Notes: generated by a model not told the origin, from the sequence alone. A stretch of 42,231 nucleotides of DNA from an uncultured Clostridia bacterium (GCA_944328495.1 CALVHR010000017.1:1-42231), one strand, 5' to 3'; numbered from the stretch's first letter, positions 1-9,091 are shown. Program-made: numbers and translations.

Positions 1-75
1 TTTACATTTCCAAACACCGCAAGATTTGTTTGAACAAAATCTTATCATGTGTTGCACTTAGTTTGACAATTCATC
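1..75 (+). mobile_element. Right end of an IS30-like insertion sequence (tail only)
   Basis: Positions 50-75 form an imperfect inverted repeat with 41892-41917, where a second IS30-like element begins. About 20 of 26 positions match by eye, including the shared 11-mer TGTTGCACTTA. An A/T-rich hairpin at 21-43 (arms AAGATTTGTT and AACAAAATCTT, one bulge) precedes it, as expected after a transposase stop codon. The transposase itself would lie to the left, outside the window. The element ends about 25 bp beyond the glk stop codon. The exact outer boundary and any target duplication cannot be seen. Confidence 0.6.
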
Positions 76-99
76 ATTGAAAATATTTTTGCTTTGTGA

Positions 100-1056
100 T
101 CAGATCCTCTGTTGTGCGAAGTGCGCGGCGCCGACCAAGCCCGCGTCGTTGCCGAGCGTCGCGACAAGGAGTTCGACGGGCGCATATTTGGTGCCGCCGT
201 AGAGCATGCGGTTGACTTTTTTGCGCAGGGGAACAAGCAGAGTATCGCCCTGTGCGCACACGCCGCCGCCCAAGACGATGGCGTTGGGGCGGAAGATGTT
301 TGCAAGGTTCGCAATGCCTTCCGCAAGGTAAGTTATGTAATTTTTTACCACTTTTTCCGCGGTTTTGTCGCCTGCCGCGGCGCCGTCGAAGGCGGTCTTG
401 CCGTTGACTTTGTCGATGTCGGGGCAAATTTTCCAAAGCGCGCTTTCGCGGTCTTTTTCCATGGCGCGTTTGGTCTGGCGGATGAGCGCCGTTGCGGAAG
501 CATACGCTTCGAAACAGCCTTTTCTGCCGCAGGTGCATTTTTCGCCGCCCACGCGGATGACGGTGTGTCCGATCTCGGCGCCCGCCGAGCGATTCCCTTC
601 AAAAAGAACGCCGTCGATGACGATGCCGCCGCCGACGCCCGTGCCGAGGGTCACGAAAATGCTGGAAGGATATTTTTTTGCTGCACCGGCAAAACTTTCC
701 CCGACGGCGGCGGCATTCGCGTCGTTCGTCACGAATACGGGTACGCCGAGGTGTTTTCTGACTTCGTCTGCGAGCGGTACTTTTTTCCAGTTCAGGTTAT
801 TGGTATAGATGATCACGCCGCGCTTGCTGTCGACGGTGCCGGGCGAGCCGATGCCTGCCGCTTTCAGATCGGAAACGGCGATATTGGCGCGTTTGGCGAG
901 ATCCAGGATAAGCGCCGCCATATCTGCGGCGATGTCCTGATAGGGGCGTTCGCGTCCCGTGGAAACCTGGTCCTTGATGAGGATGTTCCCGTTTTCATCG
1001 ACGATGCCGCCTTTGATAAAGGTGCCGCCCAAATCGATACCTGCAAAATAGTTCAT
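100..1056 (-). CDS. glk: ROK-family glucokinase
   Basis: Predicted cytoplasmic ATP-dependent sugar kinase, most likely glucose to glucose-6-phosphate. The 318-residue length is normal for ROK kinases. Visible motifs are the phosphate-binding DLGGT (8-12), NDANAAA with the expected catalytic Asp112, the glycine-rich LGTGVGGG (137-144), and the ROK zinc signature EIGHT (161-165) followed by CTCGRKGCFE (174-183). All three zinc cysteines are present, so this is an enzyme-type ROK protein; it has no N-terminal helix-turn-helix, which argues against a NagC/XylR repressor. The ATG follows a GAGGG Shine-Dalgarno. It lies 26 bp after manA and probably shares its transcript. True substrate preference (glucose, mannose or fructose) cannot be read from sequence. 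Confidence 0.93.
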   Translation of the reverse strand: MNYFAGIDLGGTFIKGGIVDENGNILIKDQVSTGRERPYQDIAADMAALILDLAKRANIAVSDLKAAGIGSPGTVDSKRGVIIYTNNLNWKKVPLADEVRKHLGVPVFVTNDANAAAVGESFAGAAKKYPSSIFVTLGTGVGGGIVIDGVLFEGNRSAGAEIGHTVIRVGGEKCTCGRKGCFEAYASATALIRQTKRAMEKDRESALWKICPDIDKVNGKTAFDGAAAGDKTAEKVVKNYITYLAEGIANLANIFRPNAIVLGGGVCAQGDTLLVPLRKKVNRMLYGGTKYAPVELLVATLGNDAGLVGAAHFAQQRI

Positions 1057-1082
1057 GTTTTTCCCTCTTCCTTCAATAATTT

Positions 1083-1997
1083 TTACGGTTTTTGTGTCAG
1101 AATGATCTTTGCGTTTCCCTCGAACGAAAACGGTTCGCCGCGGGGGATAAAAAAGCTGTCTCCCGGGCGGAAGGGTTTTCCGTCCGCACGCCCTTCACCC
1201 GAAAGCACGGTCGCGGCGGTAAAGGAATTGTCGTTTTTGCCTTGGTATGTACCTTCGAGAAGAAGTTCATGGCAGCAAAAATATTCGCATGCGGTGAGCA
1301 GGCGAATGCGGCCGCCCTGAACTTTTCGGAAAGCACCGCTGTTTGTCGTGTCGGAAAATTTGGAGAAACGGATGACGTTCAGCGCTTTTTCCAGATGCAA
1401 TTGACGCGGCTTGCCGTCTGCGCCGACGCGGTTGTAGTCATAGACGCGGTAGGTGACGTTGCTGCTCTGCTGTACTTCGCAGATGACGCAGCCTGCGCCG
1501 ATGGCGTGCACCGTTCCCGCGCGGATCAGGAAACAATCTCCCTCTTTGACGGGGATAAAGTTGAGAAGTTCTTCCACCGTTCCGTCCGCGACTTTCGCGG
1601 CAAATTCTTCCTTGGCCGTGTCTTTGCGGAACCCGCAGAGGATGCCTGCGCCTTCGTCGGCGTGCACGACATACCACATTTCGGTCTTGCCGTTGTCGTT
1701 TTCGTATTTGCGTGCATATGCGTCGTCGGGATGCACCTGAACGGACAGATTCTGTGCGGCGTCGATAAATTTGACGAGCACGGGGAACGGACTGCCCTGT
1801 GCGTCGACCGCCGTGGGGTGTTCTTGCAAAAATTGCGCAAGGGTGCCGTCGCCTTCGATGCGGCTGAGCCCGTCGGGATGGACCGAAACCTCCCAGCTCT
1901 CGCTGATTTTTTTGCCGCCGTTATCCCTGCCGAAAAGTGTTTTGAGTTTATAGCCGCCCCAGATATAATCTTTGAGGGGCGGGATCAGGCGAAACAT
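1083..1997 (-). CDS. manA: Mannose-6-phosphate isomerase, class I
   Basis: Interconverts mannose-6-phosphate and fructose-6-phosphate; zinc-dependent cupin. The 304 residues match the short bacterial class I form. The metal-binding set is visible as QVHP (87-90), Glu106 in KTEMW and His164 in GTVHAIGAG, followed by the conserved YRVYDYNR near residue 183. The ATG at 1997 is preferred over an upstream in-frame start because a clear GGAGG sits 8 nt before it. First gene of a manA-glk operon driven by the promoter at 2027-2055, so the pair funnels hexoses into glycolysis or supplies mannose units to surface glycans (inference). Confidence 0.93.
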   Translation of the reverse strand: MFRLIPPLKDYIWGGYKLKTLFGRDNGGKKISESWEVSVHPDGLSRIEGDGTLAQFLQEHPTAVDAQGSPFPVLVKFIDAAQNLSVQVHPDDAYARKYENDNGKTEMWYVVHADEGAGILCGFRKDTAKEEFAAKVADGTVEELLNFIPVKEGDCFLIRAGTVHAIGAGCVICEVQQSSNVTYRVYDYNRVGADGKPRQLHLEKALNVIRFSKFSDTTNSGAFRKVQGGRIRLLTACEYFCCHELLLEGTYQGKNDNSFTAATVLSGEGRADGKPFRPGDSFFIPRGEPFSFEGNAKIILTQKP

Positions 1998-2026
1998 TGT
2001 GAATTCCTCCGAAAGTCTTTTCAAAG

Positions 2027-2055
2027 ATTATATCACAAATTCTCACCGTATGCAA
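2027..2055 (-). promoter_or_regulatory. Sigma-A promoter for manA-glk
   Basis: On the minus strand, TTGCAT (2055-2050) and a perfect TATAAT (2032-2027) are separated by exactly 17 bp. The predicted leader to the manA ATG is about 24 nt and contains the Shine-Dalgarno. Confidence 0.8.
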
Positions 2056-2113
2056 TGAACTTTGAAGAAAATATGCCGATTGCGAAAAAATCGGAACGCC
2101 GCCGCCGAAGGGC

Positions 2114-2142
2114 TTGCAATTCGGCGGGAAATCGTTTACAAT
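2114..2142 (+). promoter_or_regulatory. Sigma-A promoter for the ClC gene
   Basis: TTGCAA (2114-2119) and TACAAT (2137-2142) with a 17-bp spacer. The leader is only about 25 nt, so there is no room for a fluoride or other riboswitch. Confidence 0.75.
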
Positions 2143-2174
2143 ACATGTAAGACCAAACGGGGAAGGGCAAAACT

Positions 2175-3452
2175 ATGCGAAAAATGCAGGACAACGGATG
2201 GATGAGCGCCGCGGAGCAACTGATATACGCGGCGCTCGGTCTGCTTGTCGGGCTTGCGGTCGGCGCGGTTGTGGGAATTTTCGGTATGGGCGTGGAATAT
2301 TTTTCTGCGCTCGGCGCTTCGCATTTTTCTTTATATGTTTGGTTTATGCCTGTTGTGGGTATCTTGACGGTAGCGATGCTCAAAAAATGGGGCAAGGGCA
2401 ATATCGGAATGGCTGCGGCATTTCGTGCAAGCCGCGGCGAAACAAAAGGGTTTCCGTTGCGCAACGTTGTTTTTCAGTTTGCCGGAACGTGGAGCGCACA
2501 TCTTTTCTGTGCAAGTGTCGGGCGCGAAGGGGCGGCGATCCAGATCGGTGCGGCGCTTGGCAGCGGTATTGGCAGAAATATCCCCTTACGCGGTGCGGAA
2601 AGAATTCTGATTGTCTCGGGTATGGCGGCAGGTTTTTCTGCGCTGTTCTCGACGCCCGTGTGCGCGTTGTTTTTTTCGTTGGAAGTGACGATCGTCGGAG
2701 GTTTACACTTGCGCGCGCTTGTCGCTTCCGCCGTTTCATCGTTTACGGCATGGTATACCGCGTCGCTGTGCGGTCTTTCGCATACTCTGATTGCGGCGGG
2801 CGATGCGCCTTCCCTCACGCTTGCGGTACTTGCAAAGTTGATCGTTCTCGGGGCCGCGTTCGGCCTGACGGGCTTTGCGTTTTGCATCATACGCGGTGCG
2901 GCGGGGAAATTTTTCCGTACAGGGATAAAAAATGCATATCTTCGCGTCGGCCTGGCGGGCGCAATGCTTGCCTGCTTGTTATATCTTTCCGGCGGCAGAT
3001 ACTCGGGGCTGGGCACGAATCTCATCGAGATTGCCGTCTCGGGCGGAAAGATCTATTCCTTTGATTTTATCGTCAAGATACTGTTTACGGCCGTGACGCT
3101 TGCCGTCGGGTTTTTGGGCGGGGAAGTAACGACATTCTTTGCGGCGGGTACCTGTTTGGGACTCGTGCTCGGGGAAGCGCTCGGGTTGCCTCCCGTCTTT
3201 GCCGCCTGTCTCGGGTATGCCGCCGTGTTCGGCGCGGCAACCAATACGCTGTTCGCGCCCGTGCTTTTGTGCGTCGAGCTGTTCGGCGGCGCTCTTTTGC
3301 CGCATGCGGCGATCGTTTGTACGGCGGCATACTTGTTCAATTTCAATCGTTCGGTCTATGATCAGCGTTACCGCGAGGGCGTAGCGTCCCGTTCGGTTTT
3401 CCGCAATCGTTTTCGGCAAAGCGAGCTTCCGCTCTTGCACAGGGCAGGCTGA
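2175..3452 (+). CDS. ClC-family anion channel/transporter
   Basis: Integral membrane protein of 425 residues with about ten hydrophobic helices and no C-terminal CBS domains. The signature GREGAAIQIG lies at 117-126, carrying the gating glutamate of ClC transporters. The usual Pro after this Glu-Gly is replaced by Ala, and the canonical GSGIP loop is not evident (KGNIGMAAAF at 74-83). Such departures are known in the fluoride/proton antiporter clade (CLC-F), so fluoride export is a reasonable alternative to chloride/proton exchange; sequence alone does not settle this. No fluoride riboswitch is present upstream. Start chosen at the first ATG after a GGGGAAGGG stretch. Monocistronic, divergent from manA. 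Confidence 0.88.
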   Translation: MRKMQDNGWMSAAEQLIYAALGLLVGLAVGAVVGIFGMGVEYFSALGASHFSLYVWFMPVVGILTVAMLKKWGKGNIGMAAAFRASRGETKGFPLRNVVFQFAGTWSAHLFCASVGREGAAIQIGAALGSGIGRNIPLRGAERILIVSGMAAGFSALFSTPVCALFFSLEVTIVGGLHLRALVASAVSSFTAWYTASLCGLSHTLIAAGDAPSLTLAVLAKLIVLGAAFGLTGFAFCIIRGAAGKFFRTGIKNAYLRVGLAGAMLACLLYLSGGRYSGLGTNLIEIAVSGGKIYSFDFIVKILFTAVTLAVGFLGGEVTTFFAAGTCLGLVLGEALGLPPVFAACLGYAAVFGAATNTLFAPVLLCVELFGGALLPHAAIVCTAAYLFNFNRSVYDQRYREGVASRSVFRNRFRQSELPLLHRAG

Positions 3453-3473
3453 TCGCAATATTTCGTGAATCGA

Positions 3474-3502
3474 TTGCAATCTTTCAGAATTTGTATTATA
3501 CT
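3474..3502 (+). promoter_or_regulatory. Sigma-A promoter placing transcription start at the tilS ATG
   Basis: TTGCAA (3474-3479), 17-bp spacer, TATACT (3497-3502). Only six bases (GTTTGC) separate the -10 box from ATG at 3509, so the mRNA should begin at or beside the start codon. No Shine-Dalgarno lies upstream. Confidence 0.7.
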
Positions 3503-3508
3503 GTTTGC

Positions 3509-4927
3509 ATGAGCATCTGCATCGACCTAACACCATACCGCGGCAAGCGCGTCTGCATCGCCCTTTCGGGCGGCGGCGACTCGGTCGCGCTCTTTCATTA
3601 TTTTAAAAGAAATGCAGCCAAGCACGCGATCGAGCTTACGGCGCTCAATGTCGAACACGGCATACGCGGCGCGGCGTCACGGGCGGATACAACGTTTGTC
3701 AAAGAGCTTTGCGCGCGTGAAAAAGTACCGCTGTCCTGCTTTTCGGAGGACGTGCCTGCGCGCGCGAAAAAATGGGGCATCGGCGAGGAGGAAGCGGCTC
3801 GGCGCTGCCGCTATGCGATCTTTGCCGCGGTGCTTGCGGAAAATCGCGCCGATCTGATCGCAACGGCGCATCATGCGCTTGACAACGCGGAGAGCGTATT
3901 GTTGAATTTGTTCCGCGGCGCGTCGTTGACAGGGGCGGGCGGCATACGCGCTTTTTTGCCCGCCGAAGAATTGGTGCGGCAGTATCTTCCCGAAAAAAAG
4001 GACGTTTCGCCGCTGTACGGCAAGGGGATTGTGCGGCCCTTTCTCGGCGTAGGGAAAGCGGAGATCGAAAGGTATCTGCGCGAAAACCGTCTGCAATGGC
4101 GGGAGGATGAGAGCAACGGCAATACCGAATATTCGCGCAATTTCTTGCGTCAGAAGGTGCTTCCGTCCGTAAAGGAGCGCTTTCCGCGCGCCGAAGAGCG
4201 GCTGTACGATTTTTCGCGGGCTGCGCGCGAAGACGATGAATTTCTGTATTCGCTGGCACGGGGCGCATTGGAGATCGGGGAGGAATGCCGCATCGATGAG
4301 AGTGCGCCGCGCCCGCTGTTTTACCGTGCCTGTGTGCTTGCTCTGCGGCATTTCGGCGTAGAAAAGGATTACAGCCGCGCGAATTTAGAGGATATTTATG
4401 CGCTTACAAGCGGAGAAAACGGAAAGACGATCGAACTTCCCCAAGCCCTTCGCGCCGTGCGCGATTACGGAAGTATCGTGATTTATCGGTTTCAAAGCGC
4501 ACAGGCGCAGGAATATTCTTTCGGCGCGGGCGAATATGATTTCGGAAAATACACCGTGCGCATATTGCACGGCGGCTCGCTCGGCCGCGGCGACGGTGCG
4601 GGGTATCGTACGCTCGTGCTGGACGCGTCGGCGCTCCCTGCGGGCAGCGTATTGCGGCTGCGGGCAAAGGGCGACGTGTTCGAAAAATTCGGCGGCGGGA
4701 CCAAAAAACTCAAAGCGTTTCTCATCGATAAAAAAATACCGCGCAGAGAGCGCGATCTTTTGCCTGTCGTTGCTTGCGGCGGCGAAGTGTTTGCGGTGTG
4801 CGGCGTGGAAATTTCCGAAAAAGTTAAGATCCGTTTCGGCATCGGCGCGAACGTTGCGGACGGAAAAAATATTTATACAATCTTACTTACCAAAAAAGGA
4901 GAATCGGACAAATGCATCAAGACGTAG
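3509..4927 (+). CDS. tilS: tRNA(Ile)-lysidine synthase
   Basis: Joins lysine to C34 of the CAU-anticodon isoleucine tRNA, so that the tRNA reads AUA and is charged with isoleucine. The N-terminal PP-loop ATPase motif SGGGDS is at 20-25, followed by the HG[IVL]RG-type segment (VEHGIRG) and the [11 protein letters not shown] stretch typical of TilS. The C-terminal third fits the TilS substrate-binding and C-terminal domains. With the ATG at 3509 the protein has 472 residues. An in-frame TTG at 3491 lies inside the -10 region and is rejected. The gene overlaps hpt by 16 nt, the same pairing as in Bacillus. Translation is probably leaderless. Confidence 0.93.
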   Translation: MSICIDLTPYRGKRVCIALSGGGDSVALFHYFKRNAAKHAIELTALNVEHGIRGAASRADTTFVKELCAREKVPLSCFSEDVPARAKKWGIGEEEAARRCRYAIFAAVLAENRADLIATAHHALDNAESVLLNLFRGASLTGAGGIRAFLPAEELVRQYLPEKKDVSPLYGKGIVRPFLGVGKAEIERYLRENRLQWREDESNGNTEYSRNFLRQKVLPSVKERFPRAEERLYDFSRAAREDDEFLYSLARGALEIGEECRIDESAPRPLFYRACVLALRHFGVEKDYSRANLEDIYALTSGENGKTIELPQALRAVRDYGSIVIYRFQSAQAQEYSFGAGEYDFGKYTVRILHGGSLGRGDGAGYRTLVLDASALPAGSVLRLRAKGDVFEKFGGGTKKLKAFLIDKKIPRRERDLLPVVACGGEVFAVCGVEISEKVKIRFGIGANVADGKNIYTILLTKKGESDKCIKT

Positions 4928-5451
4928 AGAACATCATGTTTTCCAAAGAACAGATCGCGGCGCGCATTGCGGAACTCGCCGCGCAGCTCGACCGCGAATA
5001 TGCGGGCAAGAACCCCCTCATGGTCGGAATATTGAAGGGGAGCGTCATGTTTTACGCCGATCTGCTTCGCGCGATGACCATTCCCGTCGAAATGGATTTT
5101 ATGGCGATCTCTTCGTACGGTGCCGGCGCAAAGTCGTCGGGCGAAGTTAAGCTGATCAAGGATTTAGACCGCAAGATCGAAGGCAGGCACGTCATCATCG
5201 TGGAGGACATCATCGATTCGGGTTACACCCTTTCGTATCTGAAACGCATGCTGTATTCGCGCAAGCCGGAATCGGTCAAGATCTGTGCGCTTCTGGACAA
5301 ATACAGCCGCCGCGTCGTGCCCATCGAGGCTGATTACAAGGGCTTTGACTGCGCGGATGAGTTTGTGGTCGGATTCGGCCTCGACTATGCGGAACGCTAC
5401 CGCAATCTGCCCTATATCGGCATTTTAAAGCGCAGCGTTTACGAAAAGTAA
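4912..5451 (+). CDS. hpt: Hypoxanthine phosphoribosyltransferase
   Basis: Purine salvage enzyme that makes IMP (and GMP) from hypoxanthine or guanine plus PRPP. 179 residues. Key motifs are the LKGS loop (41-44), the flexible SSYG loop (67-70) and the PRPP-binding [13 protein letters not shown] (94-106) with its two acidic residues. The C-terminal [25 protein letters not shown] segment is characteristic of the family. The ATG lies inside the end of tilS (16-nt overlap) after an AAAGGAG Shine-Dalgarno, so expression is coupled to tilS. Start certain. Confidence 0.95.
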   Translation: MHQDVENIMFSKEQIAARIAELAAQLDREYAGKNPLMVGILKGSVMFYADLLRAMTIPVEMDFMAISSYGAGAKSSGEVKLIKDLDRKIEGRHVIIVEDIIDSGYTLSYLKRMLYSRKPESVKICALLDKYSRRVVPIEADYKGFDCADEFVVGFGLDYAERYRNLPYIGILKRSVYEK

Positions 5452-5497
5452 AAATATATTTAACGGATGTTTCTCCGACAGAGAAGGAGATTCCTTT

Positions 5498-5540
5498 GAA
5501 ACGGGCATCCCCGCGCTTTCGGCGCGGGGATGCCCGTTTC
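5498..5540 (+). terminator. Long perfect hairpin after hpt
   Basis: A 19-bp perfect stem (5498-5516 with 5522-5540) and a 5-nt loop, TTTCG. No U-run follows on either strand, so termination is likely but not canonical. It separates the convergent tilS-hpt and polysaccharide operons. Confidence 0.6.
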
Positions 5541-5570
5541 GATTGAAAATCAAAGTCGATCGATCAAAAA

Positions 5571-5594
5571 GTGCCGCACGAAACCGTGCGGCAC
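5571..5594 (-). terminator. Intrinsic terminator of the polysaccharide operon
   Basis: A 10-bp stem (GTGCCGCACG with CGTGCGGCAC) and a 4-nt loop, flanked by A5 on both sides. Read on the minus strand the hairpin is followed by TTTTT, a standard intrinsic terminator 7 nt after the ABC ATPase stop. Confidence 0.85.
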
Positions 5595-5600
5595 AAAAAT

Positions 5601-6374
5601 TCAATGTTGTTTTTCGGGGTTCATCATAACGTCGGTATATCGTTTGAAAATATCGCCCGAAGGTCCGTCCGCAACCATTCTCCCGCGCTCGATCCAGATC
5701 GCGCGTTCACACAGGTCGCGCACCGAGTCGCTGTGCGAAACGATGAGGAAGGTAAGCCCCTTCGCTTTGAGTTCGGTCAATTTGTCATAGCATTTTTTCT
5801 GGAACGCCATATCGCCCACGGCGAGGATCTCGTCGATGAGCATGATCTCCGCCTCCATATTGATGGCGATGGAAAAGCCGAGCCGCGCAAGCATACCCGA
5901 AGAGTATGTCTTGACGGGAGAATAAATAAAATCTCCCAGTTCCGCAAAGTCAAGGATCTCCTTTAATTTTGCATCGATCTCTTTTTTGGTATAGCCCATG
6001 ATCGCCGCGTTGAGATAGATGTTTTCCATGCCCGTGGCGTTTCCGTCAAACCCCGCTCCCAACTGCAAAAGGGGAGAAATTCTCCCGTAGCTTTGCGCGT
6101 AACCCGAAGTGGGTTTCAAAATGCCTGAAACGATTTTTAAAAGTGTACTTTTTCCCACACCGTTTCGGCCGATGAGCGCGACCGCTTCGCCTTTATAGAT
6201 CTTAAAGCTGATGTTTTTCAGGCACACGAACTTTTCGCGCTTAAGATCGCCTTTGAACGCGCGGACGACCAACTCTTTGAGCGAATCCACCCCCACTTCA
6301 TATTTGGTGAATTTCATGGTGACGTTATTCACTTCGAGCAGGCACCCGTCCGCGGGAATTTTGTCTTTCTTCAT
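5601..6374 (-). CDS. Polysaccharide/teichoic-acid ABC exporter, ATP-binding subunit
   Basis: Cytoplasmic ATPase of a Wzt/TagH-type exporter that flips lipid-linked surface glycan across the membrane. Walker A GRNGVGKST (69-77), signature YSSGM (157-161), Walker B IMLIDE (177-182) and the H-loop SH (213-214) are intact. The YSSGMLARLGF signature is typical of the polysaccharide-export subfamily. At 257 residues it lacks the C-terminal carbohydrate-binding domain seen in some Wzt proteins, so export should not depend on chain-end recognition by this subunit. The ATG at 6374 follows GAGGAG; a longer in-frame extension would overlap the permease and is rejected. Follows the permease with a 7-bp gap. 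Confidence 0.92.
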   Translation of the reverse strand: MKKDKIPADGCLLEVNNVTMKFTKYEVGVDSLKELVVRAFKGDLKREKFVCLKNISFKIYKGEAVALIGRNGVGKSTLLKIVSGILKPTSGYAQSYGRISPLLQLGAGFDGNATGMENIYLNAAIMGYTKKEIDAKLKEILDFAELGDFIYSPVKTYSSGMLARLGFSIAINMEAEIMLIDEILAVGDMAFQKKCYDKLTELKAKGLTFLIVSHSDSVRDLCERAIWIERGRMVADGPSGDIFKRYTDVMMNPEKQH

Positions 6375-6381
6375 AGTCTCC

Positions 6382-7185
6382 TCACAGTTTTGCCGCGATC
6401 TTGTTGCGGACAATGCACATGAACAGATATCCGATCACAAAAGCCACGATCCCGAACGCGTAACAGACAAGGTGTTCCCAAGCCGAGGGGACAATGCCGG
6501 TCAGAATATCGCGGAAATAGGTGACATAGTGAAACATGGGATTAAAGGACATGAACCGCGTCACGGTCGGATTCCCGAGCACGTCGATGGTATAGAACAG
6601 TGGGGTCAGATAGGTCCACAAGGTGAGGATGACCGAATAGATGTGTTCGATATCGCGGAAGAACACGTACAGAGCGCTCAAAAAGTAAGAAAGCCCGAGC
6701 GAGAAGAGCATGACCGCGGGAAGAAGGGCGAGCAGCAGGACTATATGCCAGCTGAATACGTACTTTCCGACGGCCAGGCGGAACAGTGCGACGATGAGAA
6801 GTGCGATGAAGGAAAACCCGAAAGTCACCATCGAGGATAAGACGTTTGCTGTCGGGAACAGACCGATGGGCACCTTTGTCTTTTGCAGCATGTCCTGTTG
6901 CTGAACGAGACAGGGCAAGGACCCTGTCGTGGATGTGCGCATGATATTGAAAATGATGTTGCCCGAAAGGATATAGAGGGGGTAATCCAGGCCGTTGGTG
7001 ATACCCGCTCCGAAAATGGAGGAAAATACGAATGCCATGACTGCCATGTTGAGCAGCGGGTTGAGAACCGTCCACAGGATCCCGATAAAGGAGCGGTAAT
7101 ATTGATTTTTAATGTTTCTCCGAACGAGCAGGGTCAGTAAATACCCTTGCTGCGCCAAGAATTTCGACCTTTTTTCTCTCTCCAT
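6382..7185 (-). CDS. Polysaccharide/teichoic-acid ABC exporter, permease subunit
   Basis: ABC-2 type permease of 267 residues, TagG/Wzm-like. The N-terminal LLVRRNIKNQYYRSFIGILWTVLNPLLNMAVMAF region is the family hallmark: an amphipathic interface helix, then the first membrane helix. Five further hydrophobic segments follow, and an FRDIEHI segment lies between helices. With the adjacent ATPase it forms the glycan flippase. It lies third in the operon, 79 bp after the glycosyltransferase. The substrate (teichoic acid or exopolysaccharide) cannot be told from the sequence. Confidence 0.92.
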   Translation of the reverse strand: MEREKRSKFLAQQGYLLTLLVRRNIKNQYYRSFIGILWTVLNPLLNMAVMAFVFSSIFGAGITNGLDYPLYILSGNIIFNIMRTSTTGSLPCLVQQQDMLQKTKVPIGLFPTANVLSSMVTFGFSFIALLIVALFRLAVGKYVFSWHIVLLLALLPAVMLFSLGLSYFLSALYVFFRDIEHIYSVILTLWTYLTPLFYTIDVLGNPTVTRFMSFNPMFHYVTYFRDILTGIVPSAWEHLVCYAFGIVAFVIGYLFMCIVRNKIAAKL

Positions 7186-7264
7186 GCCGAATCTCCGTAA
7201 TTTCTTATGCGCATCCGTGCGCCGCGCTCACTGTCCGCGGGCAAATGCATATCGGAGCGGTTGG

Positions 7265-8398
7265 TTAACCGCGTGTGTATGATGAAAGCCGAGCGCCGAG
7301 CGCCCGATCGTAAAAAGCGGCAAGGTTGTCCGCTTCGAGACGGATGTCGTATCCTGCCGTGCGCAGAATCTTTTGCGCATCCGCGATCCGAGGCAAATCT
7401 TTCGCCATTGCGTCCGCCCAAACTTCGGCGTCGAGCGGCAAAAACACATTTTTTTTGCAGATATCCGCTTCGCGGGTGATCTTATCCGAAAACAGGCAGG
7501 GGAGGCCGCATGCCTGCGCCTCGATCCCTACGACGGGAAATCCTTCGTAGAGGGAAGGCAGGCAAAAGAGGTCTGCCGCGCTGTACCACGGAGTGAGGCG
7601 GCAGGGGTCTACCCACCGCACGCTCTCTGCCAAACCCAGCGCATCCGCTTTCGAAATCAGTTCCTGCTTTTGCGCCCCGTCGCCGACCATTGCCAAAGTA
7701 AAGGGGATTTCGGGATATTTTTTTCGTGCAAGGGCGAAAGCTTCGAGCAGAAAAAATAAGTTTTTCTGCGGCGCGAAGCGCCCCGCGAATAAAAGTACCC
7801 GTCCAAAAAGTCCCAGCTTCGCGCGTGCTTCTTTGTCAAAGGAAAACGTTTCCAGATCGATCGCGTTGTGCAAAATGAGCGCATCGTCTGCATGATTTCT
7901 GTACAAATTCTGTGCGGCAAGCGAACCGCAGGCCATGCGGTGCGTCGCATATCTTGCCGCGAACGGCCGCAGGATCGCTTTGACGGCATAATGATCGGAT
8001 TGCCTGTCAAAGGTGCTGTGCGCATGGCAGATCCGCACGGGAACGCCCGCGCTTTTTGCCGCGCGCAGGGCAAATGCCGAAAGAGTGGTCAAATGCGAAT
8101 GTACGATCGCATAGCCGCCTTCGCGCAAAATCTTTTTCAAGGCGCGCATGGCGCCGAGACAGCTCGTCCCGTCAAAAGGCGGAACGGTAAACACGCGCGA
8201 ATCGGGATCGATGCTCCGCAATTTTTCATCCAGCGGCGAAGGCCCGTATGTGACAAAATCGAAGCGATAACGGCTCCGATCCATGTGCGAGTAATAATTG
8301 AGAACGCAGGAAACGACGCCGCCTAAGCGCGCGTTTCCTACGATCTGCATAACTTTGATTCGGCCGTCTTTTGTAAGCGGCGTTTGGGTCGTGCCCAT
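7265..8398 (-). CDS. Glycosyltransferase family 1 (GT4-like)
   Basis: Soluble, 377 residues, GT-B fold retaining glycosyltransferase. N-terminal acceptor-binding half with GNARLGGVVS (21-30), C-terminal nucleotide-sugar half starting at LLFAGRFAPQKN, and the E-x7-E catalytic motif in YEGFPVVGIEAQACGLP (Glu285 and Glu293). Probably adds the second sugar to the lipid-linked primer made by the upstream sugar transferase. The resemblance is to EpsF/capsular glycosyltransferases of Firmicutes. Starts 3 bp after the upstream stop codon. Acceptor and donor are unknown. Confidence 0.88.
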   Translation of the reverse strand: MGTTQTPLTKDGRIKVMQIVGNARLGGVVSCVLNYYSHMDRSRYRFDFVTYGPSPLDEKLRSIDPDSRVFTVPPFDGTSCLGAMRALKKILREGGYAIVHSHLTTLSAFALRAAKSAGVPVRICHAHSTFDRQSDHYAVKAILRPFAARYATHRMACGSLAAQNLYRNHADDALILHNAIDLETFSFDKEARAKLGLFGRVLLFAGRFAPQKNLFFLLEAFALARKKYPEIPFTLAMVGDGAQKQELISKADALGLAESVRWVDPCRLTPWYSAADLFCLPSLYEGFPVVGIEAQACGLPCLFSDKITREADICKKNVFLPLDAEVWADAMAKDLPRIADAQKILRTAGYDIRLEADNLAAFYDRALGARLSSYTRG

Positions 8399-8401
8399 GT
8401 T

Positions 8402-9091
8402 TTACGAAAGGGTAGACGGGTGAAGCTCGGCCGCCGTTTCGGGCTGAACCGTATAACGGCGCTTCACTTCGCGTTTCAGATGACGGTATTCCTGTTCGGA
8501 AACAGGGCGGAGGAACCGTTCCTCACCCAAAAATACGACGCCGATCGTCTTGATCAGGATCTTGAAGTCCAGCCAAGGCGATGCGTGCATGGTATAATAC
8601 ACGTCATAGTATTTGCGGTCTTTCATATCCAGGTATCCGTTCCCGTACACCTGTCCGAGGCCCGTAAGGCCGGGGCGCATTTCAAATTTGACGAGCTCCC
8701 AATCTTCGTAATCGCTGTCGTAAACGGGCAACAGGGGACGGGGCGCGATAAAGCACATATCTCCTTTGAGCACGTTGAACAGCTGCGGCAGTTCGTCGAT
8801 TTTGAACTTGCGGATTATTTTGCCGACTTTTGTAACGTTCGCGTTGTTGTCCTGGATGACAGGATGATCTTTGTCAAAGCTCACTTGTGTGCTCTTCATG
8901 GAGCGGAATTTATAGCAATTGAATTTCTTTCCGCCCGCTCCCGTACGTTTTTGCTTGAAAATTACCGGCCCTCCGTCTTCCGCTTTGATCGCGATCGCGA
9001 CCGCTGCCATGAGCGGCGACAGCGCGATGACGCCGATCAGCGCCAATAAAAAACCGAACGCATATTTGAATTTCAAATAAGCTTTGTTCAT
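8402..9091 (-). CDS. Undecaprenyl-phosphate sugar-1-phosphate transferase (priming glycosyltransferase)
   Basis: Starts surface-glycan assembly by transferring sugar-1-phosphate from a UDP-sugar to undecaprenyl phosphate. 229 residues: one hydrophobic segment (about 8-35), which in this family is a re-entrant helix, then the catalytic domain with FKQKRTG (45-51), KFRSM (61-65), KIDELPQLFNVLKGDM (97-112), the PRPLLPVY segment and RPGLTGLGQVYG. This is the short monotopic form (EpsL/PglC type) without the extra N-terminal membrane domain of WbaP. The ATG at 9091 has AGAGGAA upstream; an in-frame extension to 9220 runs through the leader and promoter and is rejected. First gene of a four-gene operon. 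Confidence 0.92.
   Translation of the reverse strand: MNKAYLKFKYAFGFLLALIGVIALSPLMAAVAIAIKAEDGGPVIFKQKRTGAGGKKFNCYKFRSMKSTQVSFDKDHPVIQDNNANVTKVGKIIRKFKIDELPQLFNVLKGDMCFIAPRPLLPVYDSDYEDWELVKFEMRPGLTGLGQVYGNGYLDMKDRKYYDVYYTMHASPWLDFKILIKTIGVVFLGEERFLRPVSEQEYRHLKREVKRRYTVQPETAAELHPSTLS

Noticed and set aside
2143-2174. Fluoride riboswitch ahead of the ClC gene
   Set aside because: The leader is about 25 nt and lacks the riboswitch core.
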